A stretch of 5,519 nucleotides of DNA. Origin: Bacteroidales bacterium. GTDB taxonomy: Bacteria; Bacteroidota; Bacteroidia; Bacteroidales; F082. The position numbers were made by a program, and so were the translations under genes. Within the stretch, counting starts at the first letter, position 1; every line of letters starts with the position of its first letter. Below, one piece after another: positions 1-4,954 of this stretch. Below the pieces are notes generated by a model. The model saw only the letters and a program-made list of their open reading frames with translations, searched no databases and was not told the DNA's origin. The DNA lies in contig JAILDR010000080.1 of the NCBI GenBank assembly GCA_024689285.1, positions 1-5,519 of the forward strand, written 5' to 3'.

Positions 1-107
1 ACCTGTTGGTTGCGGTAGTAGTATTCGTCGTGACCGTCGTGCAGGTACTTCTCGTCGATGAAGTTCTTGTAGATCCGGTCGTAGTCAATGATAGTTACTT
101 TGTCCAT
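1..107 (-). CDS. 5' fragment of an unidentified gene directly following rfbB
   Basis: An ATG at 107-105 opens a frame that stays open for 35 codons to the window edge, so only the N-terminus is visible. It begins MDKVTIIDYDRIYKNFIDEK and continues rich in Asp, Tyr and His. The start codon directly abuts the rfbB stop (TAA at 110-108) with no spacer, which suggests the same mRNA and probably translational coupling. The start does not resemble RfbC (dTDP-4-keto-6-deoxyglucose epimerase) or RfbD (reductase, which would show an N-terminal GxxGxxG), the two enzymes that would complete the rhamnose pathway. No domain can be assigned from 35 residues. By position it probably takes part in glycan synthesis, but that is inference. 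Confidence 0.7.
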   Translation of the reverse strand, partial: MDKVTIIDYDRIYKNFIDEKYLHDGHDEYYYRNQQ

Positions 108-1244
108 TTATCTGTTTTTGTACATGTCGTCGTAGTACTTCTGATAGTCGCCACTGGTGACGTTGTCCATCCATTCCTGATTATCGAGATACCAGCGGAC
201 GGTCTTCTCAATGCCCTCTTCAAACTGCAGGCTGGGCTCCCAGCCGAGTTCTTTCTGGAGTTTGGTCGAATCGATGGCATAGCGCATGTCGTGTCCTGCG
301 CGGTCGGTGACGTAGGTGATGAGATCCATGTCGGCACCTTCGGGGCGACCCAGCAGGCGGTCCACCGTATTGATGAGCACCTTGATAAGGTCGATGTTCT
401 TCCATTCGTTGAAGCCACCGATGTTGTAGGTGTCGCCCACTTGGCCTTGATGGAAAATCAGGTCGATGGCACGGGCGTGGTCTTCCACATAGAGCCAGTC
501 GCGCACATTCTCGCCCTTGCCGTAGACGGGCAGCGGTTTGCGGTGGCGGATATTGTTGATGAACAGCGGGATGAGCTTCTCGGGGAACTGATAGGGACCG
601 TAGTTGTTCGAGCAGTTGGTCACGATGGTAGGCATTCCAAAGGTATCGTGGAAGGCTCTCACAAAGTGATCTGAAGAAGCCTTGGCAGCACTATAGGGGC
701 TGTGAGGCTGGTATTTCAGATTCTCCGTGAAGAACTTCTCACCGTAAGCCAAGTGATGCTCACCTGAAGATGCCTTGGTGGTGAACGGAGGCTTGATACC
801 CTCTGGGTGAGTCATCTCCAATGCGCCATATACTTCATCGGTTGAGATATGATAGAAGCGCTTGCCTTCAAATTTCTCAGGCAAGCTTTCCCAGTAGGCT
901 TTGGCGGCTTGCAACAGGCTCAGCGTACCCATCACGTTGGTCTGTGCAAAGGTGAAGGGGTCTTTGATGGAGCGGTCCACATGGCTTTCGGCAGCGAGGT
1001 GGATGATGCCATCCACATGCTCTTCTTGCATCAATTTCAGCACACCCTCAAAGTCACAGATGTCCATCTTAACGAAGCGGTAGTTCGGTTTGTCCTCGAT
1101 GTCCTTGAGGTTGGCCAAGTTGCCTGCGTATGTCAACTTGTCAAGGTTGATGATGCGGTAATCGGAATATTTATTGACAAACAGCCTTACCACGTGGCTG
1201 CCAATGAAACCGGCACCGCCGGTGATGATAATTGTACGCTTCAT
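108..1244 (-). CDS. rfbB: dTDP-glucose 4,6-dehydratase (RfbB/RmlB)
   Basis: This NAD+-dependent cytoplasmic enzyme of the extended SDR family converts dTDP-glucose to dTDP-4-keto-6-deoxyglucose, the second step toward dTDP-L-rhamnose and related sugars. The 378-aa product has the Rossmann motif GGAGFIGSH (residues 9-17), a LAAESHVDRS segment (83-92), the STDEVYG motif (134-140) with the catalytic Thr-Asp-Glu at 135-137, and the YSAAK pair (Tyr184, Lys188). It also has NNYGPYQFPEKLIP (213-226) and a C-terminal substrate domain with DRAGHDMRYAID (314-325). It is about 17 residues longer than the E. coli enzyme; the extra length lies between the TDE and YxxxK motifs (about 141-170), which I take to be a lineage insertion. 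The ATG start lies 8 nt after the rfbA stop, so the two genes are almost certainly co-transcribed. The downstream gene starts immediately after its stop. All expected catalytic residues are present. Confidence 0.97.
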   Translation of the reverse strand: MKRTIIITGGAGFIGSHVVRLFVNKYSDYRIINLDKLTYAGNLANLKDIEDKPNYRFVKMDICDFEGVLKLMQEEHVDGIIHLAAESHVDRSIKDPFTFAQTNVMGTLSLLQAAKAYWESLPEKFEGKRFYHISTDEVYGALEMTHPEGIKPPFTTKASSGEHHLAYGEKFFTENLKYQPHSPYSAAKASSDHFVRAFHDTFGMPTIVTNCSNNYGPYQFPEKLIPLFINNIRHRKPLPVYGKGENVRDWLYVEDHARAIDLIFHQGQVGDTYNIGGFNEWKNIDLIKVLINTVDRLLGRPEGADMDLITYVTDRAGHDMRYAIDSTKLQKELGWEPSLQFEEGIEKTVRWYLDNQEWMDNVTSGDYQKYYDDMYKNR

Positions 1245-1252
1245 ATCTACGA

Positions 1253-2179
1253 TTATTTTGCCCTGTTGGGATGGGTTAATGTATCGGAATTGATTTCCTC
1301 TTTCATTTCATCAATTACTTTCAGCAGGTATTGACCATACTGGTTCTTTAGCATTGGTTTGGCCAATTCATGCATCTTCTCTTCCGAAATCCAGCCGTTA
1401 CGATAAGCAATGCCCTCCAAGCAAGCCACTTTCAAACCTTGACGCTTCTCAATTACCTCAACGAATGTTGATGCCTCACTGAGGCTGTCGTGTGTACCAG
1501 TGTCCAACCATGCGAAACCACGGCCAAAGACTTGAACCTTCAATTCGCCATCTTTCAAGAACTCCTGATTTACCGTTGTAATTTCAAGTTCGCCACGGGC
1601 AGAGGGTTTAATGGTTTTGGCCACGTTCACCACTTTGTTGGGGTAGAAATAGAGTCCTACCACTGCATAGTTGCTCTTTGGCTCTTTTGGCTTCTCTTCA
1701 ATGCTGAGGCAATTGCCCTGTTTGTCAAATTCTGCTACACCATATCTTTCCGGGTCTGATACCCAGTAACCAAACACGGTAGCTTTCTTGTTCTCCTCGG
1801 CATCCTTCACGGCATTGCGTAGCAGTTTGGTGAAGCCGCTGCCATAGAAGATGTTGTCACCAAGCACCAAGCAGGCACTGTCGTTGCCAATGAACTTCTC
1901 ACCAATGATAAACGCTTGGGCAAGCCCGTCGGGTGAGGGCTGTTCTGCATATTCGAAATGCACACCGTAGTCAGAGCCGTCGCCAAGCAGACGTTTGAAA
2001 CCTGGCAGGTCGTATGGTGTTGAGATTATCAGAATATCTCTGATACCTGCCAACATCAGGGCAGAAATAGGATAATACACCATCGGCTTGTCGTAGATGG
2101 GCAATAATTGCTTGCTAACTCCCTTGGTAATGGGATAAAGTCTTGTGCCAGAACCACCGGCGAGAACGATACCTTTCAT
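1253..2179 (-). CDS. rfbA: Glucose-1-phosphate thymidylyltransferase (RfbA/RmlA)
   Basis: This cytoplasmic nucleotidyltransferase joins glucose-1-phosphate to dTTP to give dTDP-glucose and pyrophosphate, the committed and usually feedback-controlled step of dTDP-rhamnose synthesis. Visible motifs in the 308-aa product are [11 protein letters not shown] (6-16, nucleotide-binding loop), [12 protein letters not shown] (22-33), LGDNIFYG with the metal-binding Asp108 (106-113), EEKP (161-164), GELEITTVN (196-204) and [10 protein letters not shown] (224-233). Length is slightly above the usual 290-300 aa because of a short hydrophilic C-terminal tail (about 296-308). The ATG at 2179-2177 directly precedes the first beta-strand (MKGIVLAGG), so the start is secure. 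There is no purine-rich Shine-Dalgarno box; the 30 nt before the ATG are A/T-rich, as is common in Bacteroidota. The gene has a 220-bp untranslated upstream region with several predicted hairpins, so control at the leader is possible. rfbB follows after 8 nt. Confidence 0.97.
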   Translation of the reverse strand: MKGIVLAGGSGTRLYPITKGVSKQLLPIYDKPMVYYPISALMLAGIRDILIISTPYDLPGFKRLLGDGSDYGVHFEYAEQPSPDGLAQAFIIGEKFIGNDSACLVLGDNIFYGSGFTKLLRNAVKDAEENKKATVFGYWVSDPERYGVAEFDKQGNCLSIEEKPKEPKSNYAVVGLYFYPNKVVNVAKTIKPSARGELEITTVNQEFLKDGELKVQVFGRGFAWLDTGTHDSLSEASTFVEVIEKRQGLKVACLEGIAYRNGWISEEKMHELAKPMLKNQYGQYLLKVIDEMKEEINSDTLTHPNRAK

Positions 2180-2228
2180 AATTCTAATTATTAATTGTTA
2201 ATTGATTCCCGGGTTTAATGTTTTTGGT

Positions 2229-2299
2229 TAAGGTTGTGGGGCAAGTCCGCAGGGAATTGAACCATATTTGAGAGACCAACGGACTGCCTCACTTCCTAA
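2229..2299. repeat. Long imperfect inverted repeat (hairpin 1)
   Basis: AGTCCG (2244-2249) pairs with CGGACT (2280-2285). After a single bulged A at 2243, GTGGGGC (2236-2242) pairs with GCCTCAC (2286-2292), including one G-T wobble. Beyond two T/T mismatches, AGG (2231-2233) pairs with CCT (2295-2297). The loop is 30 nt (2250-2279). The G-T pair is a wobble on the plus strand but becomes A/C on the minus strand, so the fold is slightly better in plus-sense nucleic acid. The loop contains a TTCAATT-like string on the minus strand that superficially recalls a tRNA T-loop. Confidence 0.6.
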
Positions 2300-2305
2300 T
2301 GGTTG

Positions 2306-2342
2306 GGGGGCTACGGGCTGTGCGGAAGACCCTCCTGCCCCC
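2306..2342. repeat. G/C-run hairpin (hairpin 2)
   Basis: GGGGGC (2306-2311) pairs with GCCCCC (2337-2342). An inner GGG (2315-2317) can pair with CCC (2330-2332) across a small internal loop. It lies directly between the long inverted repeat and the compact hairpin, making a run of three adjacent foldable elements. No function is visible. Confidence 0.45.
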
Positions 2343-2344
2343 TT

Positions 2345-2378
2345 TGCGGTCACAGCTGCGCGTAAAGACTGTGCCGCA
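2345..2378. repeat. Compact hairpin with one bulge, copy B of a two-copy element
   Basis: TGCGG-T-CACAG (2345-2355) pairs with CTGTGCCGCA (2369-2378) over ten base pairs with T2350 bulged; the loop is 13 nt (2356-2368). The core AGCTGCGCGTAAA (2354-2366) matches 11 of 13 bases of the core in the copy at 2732-2768, in the same orientation. A run of five T follows on the plus strand (2380-2384), so it looks like a plus-strand intrinsic terminator, but no plus-strand gene leads into it. It sits 21 bp beyond the stop of the 101-aa gene. On the minus strand there is no T run after it. Confidence 0.6.
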
Positions 2379-2399
2379 GTTTTTCTAGGCTTTCTATAT

Positions 2400-2705
2400 T
2401 TATTCCTTTACTTTCACAAATTGAGTATCATCAACGAAAGTGTCCGTTCCGCAAGTTAGGCGGCCTTCATTGACAATCTTCCGCAGAATGCCGCTTATTC
2501 TTTCGCAATCCGCAGGACTCAACTGATTGCTTTCATATAAACCAGTGCTTGCGGTTTTCTCCTCTTCCATTGCACGATAGAGAACATACGAGCATAGGTC
2601 TTTGAAAGTGAAGTCATGCTTCTGCATGGTGATGTACTCCTCAACGAAGATACGGAGCTTCGAGTCGGAGTATTCCACTGCTATAGGTTTAGTGTTGGTT
2701 GTCAT
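2400..2705 (-). CDS. Hypothetical protein, 101 aa
   Basis: I do not recognise this small protein. It starts at an ATG (2705-2703) and has no signal peptide or membrane segment. It begins with a polar N-terminus (MTTNTKPIAVEYSDSKLRIF), then probable amphipathic helices around residues 16-50, where FTFKDLCSYVLYRAMEEE (32-49) is the clearest. A linker containing GLYESNQLSP (55-64) follows, then a helix DCERISGILRKIVNEG (66-81) and a beta-rich end (TDTFVDDTQFVKVKE). A helix-turn-helix or winged-helix fold is compatible with this pattern but not demonstrated. It lies between the metallo-hydrolase block and rfbA and is bracketed by two related hairpins (2732-2768 upstream, 2345-2378 downstream). 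That makes it look like a discrete unit rather than part of the preceding operon. Coding status is supported by the clean open frame and ordinary protein-like composition. Confidence 0.7.
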   Translation of the reverse strand: MTTNTKPIAVEYSDSKLRIFVEEYITMQKHDFTFKDLCSYVLYRAMEEEKTASTGLYESNQLSPADCERISGILRKIVNEGRLTCGTDTFVDDTQFVKVKE

Positions 2706-2731
2706 AGTTTGAATTGTTAAGATATCTATTG

Positions 2732-2768
2732 TGCGGCTCCAGCTATGCGTAAAAACCGGGTGGCCGCA
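2732..2768. repeat. Compact hairpin, copy A of a two-copy element
   Basis: TGCGGC (2732-2737) and GCCGCA (2763-2768) form the stem ends around a 25-nt interior. The core AGCTATGCGTAAA (2741-2753) matches the copy at 2345-2378 in 11 of 13 positions, and both copies share the TGCGG and GCCGCA ends. It begins only 2 nt past the stop of the metallo-hydrolase gene and ends 26 nt before the start of the 101-aa gene. No T run follows the stem on either strand, so an intrinsic terminator is not well supported. Confidence 0.6.
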
Positions 2769-2770
2769 AA

Positions 2771-3637
2771 TTATTCGTTTTCTATATCACTTCTATACCA
2801 AGTCTTGGAACTATAAGTCTTCACACTAGCCTTTTGTTCATTATTTGAGATATAGTTGCTAACTTTGAAATGTTTGGCATCGACGGTTTGAGCAATAATA
2901 TCACCTGCCTTGGTCGAATAATAGTCAATCCCAGCGTTTTGCAAACGGCTTGTTATTACTGAATCAGGATGACCATACTTATTGCCATAATCAGAAGCAC
3001 ATATAGCAACCGTAGGACTTAAAGCCTTCAAAAAGTCGGGTGTAGTAAAACCATTGTCCGCACCATGATGCGCCAATATCAGAACATCAACTTCATTATT
3101 CAATATCTCATCAGCGGCAAGTGACTCACTGATTTCTGCTGATTCACAATCACCTAAACTTAATACTTGGAATGAGCCAACACGGAAAAATTTGACAACC
3201 GAGTTGTCGTTTGAACAATCACAATTCTTAACGGGATTATAATACAAGTCAGAACCCCGTAAGGGTGTTTTTTCGCCTAACACAACTTTTAATGGGGTTA
3301 CGGGTACCTTTTCACCGTTATAGTTATTGATAAGCTTTAACGACTCTTTCCCGTTATCCGTGTGCGGTGTGTAACTCGGATACTCTATTCTTTCAGGCCT
3401 CAAATATTTTAGAATCTGTTCTAATTCTCCTGACTTACAATGATCAGCATCCCAACTTGTAATATGTAGCACATTGATATGGTTTATGCCACAATTTTTC
3501 ATTTCCCATAATATATGAGGGATATTTGTTTCCGTGAATCGAGCCTCTATCAATGTAAAATAACTATTAACAGACAAAGAAAAAGATGCTCCACATTGTC
3601 CCAACTGATACGCTCTAAATCGTGTATAATGCCCCAT
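2771..3637 (-). CDS. ComEC-like metallo-beta-lactamase-fold hydrolase
   Basis: This 288-aa soluble protein has the motif series of the metallo-beta-lactamase domain found in the C-terminal part of ComEC/Rec2 DNA-uptake proteins. There is a degenerate N-terminal strand YQLGQCGASFSL (10-21; ComEC-like proteins usually have DVGQG), a metal motif ITSWDADHC (59-67), NDNSVVKF (143-150), LGDCE (161-165), LAHHGADNGF (188-197) and KYGHPD (220-225). Asp63, Asp65, His66, Asp163, His190 and His223 are candidate metal ligands. The first His of the usual HxDxDH motif is Ser61 here. There is no signal peptide or membrane span, so unlike ComEC it is a stand-alone cytoplasmic domain. Family members hydrolyse phosphodiesters in DNA, RNA or nucleotides; the substrate here is unknown. 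It starts 4 nt after the stop of the four-helix membrane protein gene, which implies co-translation and a functional link. Low G+C sets it apart from the sugar genes. Confidence 0.88.
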   Translation of the reverse strand: MGHYTRFRAYQLGQCGASFSLSVNSYFTLIEARFTETNIPHILWEMKNCGINHINVLHITSWDADHCKSGELEQILKYLRPERIEYPSYTPHTDNGKESLKLINNYNGEKVPVTPLKVVLGEKTPLRGSDLYYNPVKNCDCSNDNSVVKFFRVGSFQVLSLGDCESAEISESLAADEILNNEVDVLILAHHGADNGFTTPDFLKALSPTVAICASDYGNKYGHPDSVITSRLQNAGIDYYSTKAGDIIAQTVDAKHFKVSNYISNNEQKASVKTYSSKTWYRSDIENE

Positions 3638-3641
3638 TTTT

Positions 3642-4268
3642 TTAATTATTTTTCTGTTCTTTCACTTTGATATATTCTATCAGCACTTCCAGAGCATAAT
3701 AATAACCACGTTCCTTGCAATGATGTCCTGTCATCAATATGACACCAACCGCTATTACCCAAGCCCACCACTTGTCATAGTATTGAGTCATCATAAGAAC
3801 TGATGATACTATCACCAGTGTAAGCATCACTCGTGAGAAAGCATAATGAGCATTGAAATCAGGCACACGAGTATTGCCATTGGAATTAGAATATGACATG
3901 GCTTTCCCAAACATTTTGCGAGGTCCTGCATTTTCATCGCTCAATTCCTTTCTCAACATCTGGATAGCCTTATCATATTCATAGAAACGGACTCGTCCAA
4001 AGCCAGTATATTTGCGAACTTTTCCACGGCAATTAGGAGTTGGAGGTGTGAGCAGTTTATTGGACGGCATTCCACCCATAAACCAATAGTACACTGGCTC
4101 TGCCATTGCACTAATAGCATTGACAAGATAGCCAAAAACAAAAGCTACAGCGAGAAGGATGACGACATTTATATCCTTCATATCCCAACCAACTGCCAGA
4201 GAAAGTACAAATAACAGCACCGTTCCTGAAATCAAAGTACTTAATGTATCGTAATATTTGAATTGCAT
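3642..4268 (-). CDS. Four-helix membrane protein of unknown function
   Basis: I do not recognise a named family. The 208-aa product (ATG at 4268-4266) has two N-terminal hydrophobic segments: about 10-27 (STLISGTVLLFVLSLAVGW region) and 33-54 (DINVVILLAVAFVFGYLVN). About 90 polar residues follow, then two more hydrophobic segments near 146-161 (RVMLTLVIVSSVLMM) and 167-180 (WWAWVIAVGVILM). A short charged tail ends in KVKEQKNN. The loop starts with a distinctive EPVYYWFMGGMPSNKLLTP stretch (57-75) and is rich in Arg and Lys, so by the positive-inside rule it and both termini are probably cytoplasmic. A TTG four codons upstream also opens the frame, but the ATG is preferred. The gene lies 29 nt after the 200-aa gene and 4 nt before the metallo-hydrolase gene. 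Small multi-helix proteins in such pairs can be membrane effectors or anchors, but that is inference. Confidence 0.8.
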   Translation of the reverse strand: MQFKYYDTLSTLISGTVLLFVLSLAVGWDMKDINVVILLAVAFVFGYLVNAISAMAEPVYYWFMGGMPSNKLLTPPTPNCRGKVRKYTGFGRVRFYEYDKAIQMLRKELSDENAGPRKMFGKAMSYSNSNGNTRVPDFNAHYAFSRVMLTLVIVSSVLMMTQYYDKWWAWVIAVGVILMTGHHCKERGYYYALEVLIEYIKVKEQKNN

Positions 4269-4297
4269 AACTACCGACAAATTACAATTTTATCTAT

Positions 4298-4900
4298 TTA
4301 TGCTATTATACTTTCTTTTTGTGGATTATAGAAACAAGTTTCGCACCCCAGCATATATTTCACCTTCCACAATAATTCTTTGTCTTCATTATCCCAATAG
4401 GTTTCCTTATATTCAGTTTCACCTGTTTCTTCATTTTCTTCCTCACAATACGGGAATCTTATCTCCGATATTTCGGTAATATTATTCTTTTCAAGTACAT
4501 CAAGATGATGATGTAAACTTTGATATACCTTCATCATTGTTCCATAACTTGGATTTCCTCTAAAGACTATGACAACGTCATCGAAATAGAGATTAAAATG
4601 TTGAAAGTCGTATTCTTCGTTTTTATCAAGAAAACTCTTGAATGCCGTCCATATCTGTTTGCAAACCTTTATTAGCCCTATAAACTCGGCATTGGGAATT
4701 ACAACATTATTGATAAAATTATGAAGATTCAGGTTGAAATTAATATCAACGAACAATTCAAACCCTGGAAAAGCAGAAGGCATCCATTCGTCTCGACTTT
4801 GAACCGGACATACTTCTCGCAATTCTTTCAGCAACTCATCTTTCCCCTCTAAATAGCAGGCATTATTAAAACCAATACGTATCCAAGTTTTGTTTTCCAT
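4298..4900 (-). CDS. Hypothetical protein, 200 aa, first gene of the accessory block
   Basis: I do not recognise this protein. From the preferred ATG at 4900-4898 it has 200 residues with no signal peptide or strong membrane helix. The N-terminal half alternates short strands and helices (IRIGFNNACYLEG, 7-19; FELFVDINFNLNLHNFINN, 47-65). The middle has FIGLIKVCKQIWTAFKSFL (73-91) followed by FNLYFDDVVIVFRGNPSYG (102-120), which could be a beta-hairpin core. A His-rich turn QSLHHHLDVL (127-136) follows. Residues 153-176 are strongly acidic, and the end has two close cysteines (CETC, 186-189). A TTG at 4918-4916 also opens the frame, but it overlaps a promoter-like box, so the ATG is more likely. 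The gene is AT-rich (19 G+C of 60 at 4381-4440) and leads the cluster with the membrane protein and metallo-hydrolase. It may be a sensor, regulator or immunity component; nothing in the sequence decides this. Confidence 0.78.
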   Translation of the reverse strand: MENKTWIRIGFNNACYLEGKDELLKELREVCPVQSRDEWMPSAFPGFELFVDINFNLNLHNFINNVVIPNAEFIGLIKVCKQIWTAFKSFLDKNEEYDFQHFNLYFDDVVIVFRGNPSYGTMMKVYQSLHHHLDVLEKNNITEISEIRFPYCEEENEETGETEYKETYWDNEDKELLWKVKYMLGCETCFYNPQKESIIA

Positions 4901-4915
4901 AAATATCTTTTCAGC

Positions 4916-4923
4916 CAAAGTTA
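4916..4923 (-). promoter_or_regulatory. Candidate Bacteroidota -7 box (TAACTTTG) for the accessory block
   Basis: The minus strand reads TAACTTTG, an exact match to the TAnnTTTG -7 element of the Bacteroidota primary sigma factor. It lies in the 54-bp gap after the epimerase gene and 15 bp before the ATG of the 200-aa gene. No TTTG -33 element is seen 19-21 nt upstream, and the resulting leader would be only about 10 nt. I therefore rate this as possible, with the alternative of read-through from the epimerase gene. Confidence 0.4.
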
Positions 4924-4954
4924 TTAATCGCTTACTGAATGATATGTTTACTTG

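Larger units (their letters stand above)
2180..2399. other. Non-coding region upstream of rfbA with three consecutive hairpins
   Basis: This gap between the 101-aa gene and rfbA has no convincing gene. It contains, from left to right, an A/T-rich stretch next to the rfbA start (2180-2212), a long imperfect inverted repeat (2229-2299), a G/C-run hairpin (2306-2342) and a compact hairpin (2345-2378). If transcription runs through from the upstream genes, or starts near 2400, the region would be the structured 5' leader of rfbA. I found no canonical TTTG/TAnnTTTG promoter pair on the minus strand here. Confidence 0.6.

Noticed and set aside
6..674. Long plus-strand open frame (222 codons, Val-rich) opposite rfbB
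   Set aside because: It lies antisense to a clear rfbB; its valine-rich product mirrors the codon bias of the real gene and shows no domain.
849..1334. Plus-strand open frame of 161 codons opposite rfbB and the rfbA end
   Set aside because: Antisense shadow crossing two well-supported genes, with no recognisable motifs.
2231..2300. tRNA-like fragment (GGTTCAATTCC on the minus strand)
   Set aside because: The putative T-stem has a mismatch, the distances to the paired AGTCCG/CGGACT arms do not fit a cloverleaf, and no anticodon arm or proper 3' end is seen. It is better described as an imperfect hairpin.
2345..2385. Intrinsic terminator on the plus strand
   Set aside because: The shape (stem plus five T) is right, but no plus-strand gene leads into it, and its related copy at 2732-2768 lacks a T run. 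It is kept as a repeat-type hairpin.
2268..2459. Plus-strand 63-codon open frame in the rfbA leader region
   Set aside because: It runs through the hairpins and into the 101-aa gene on the other strand, and its composition is not protein-like.
2345..2768. Integron attC sites after the genes
   Set aside because: The repeats have gene-plus-hairpin placement, but no RYYYAAC/GTTRRRY core pair flanks either hairpin and no integrase is present.
4269..4280. TTG start giving a 212-aa form of the membrane protein
   Set aside because: An in-frame ATG four codons later fits better before the hydrophobic N-terminus.
4901..4918. TTG start giving a 206-aa form of the first block gene
   Set aside because: The TTG overlaps the candidate -7 box and an ATG follows six codons later, so the 200-aa form is preferred.
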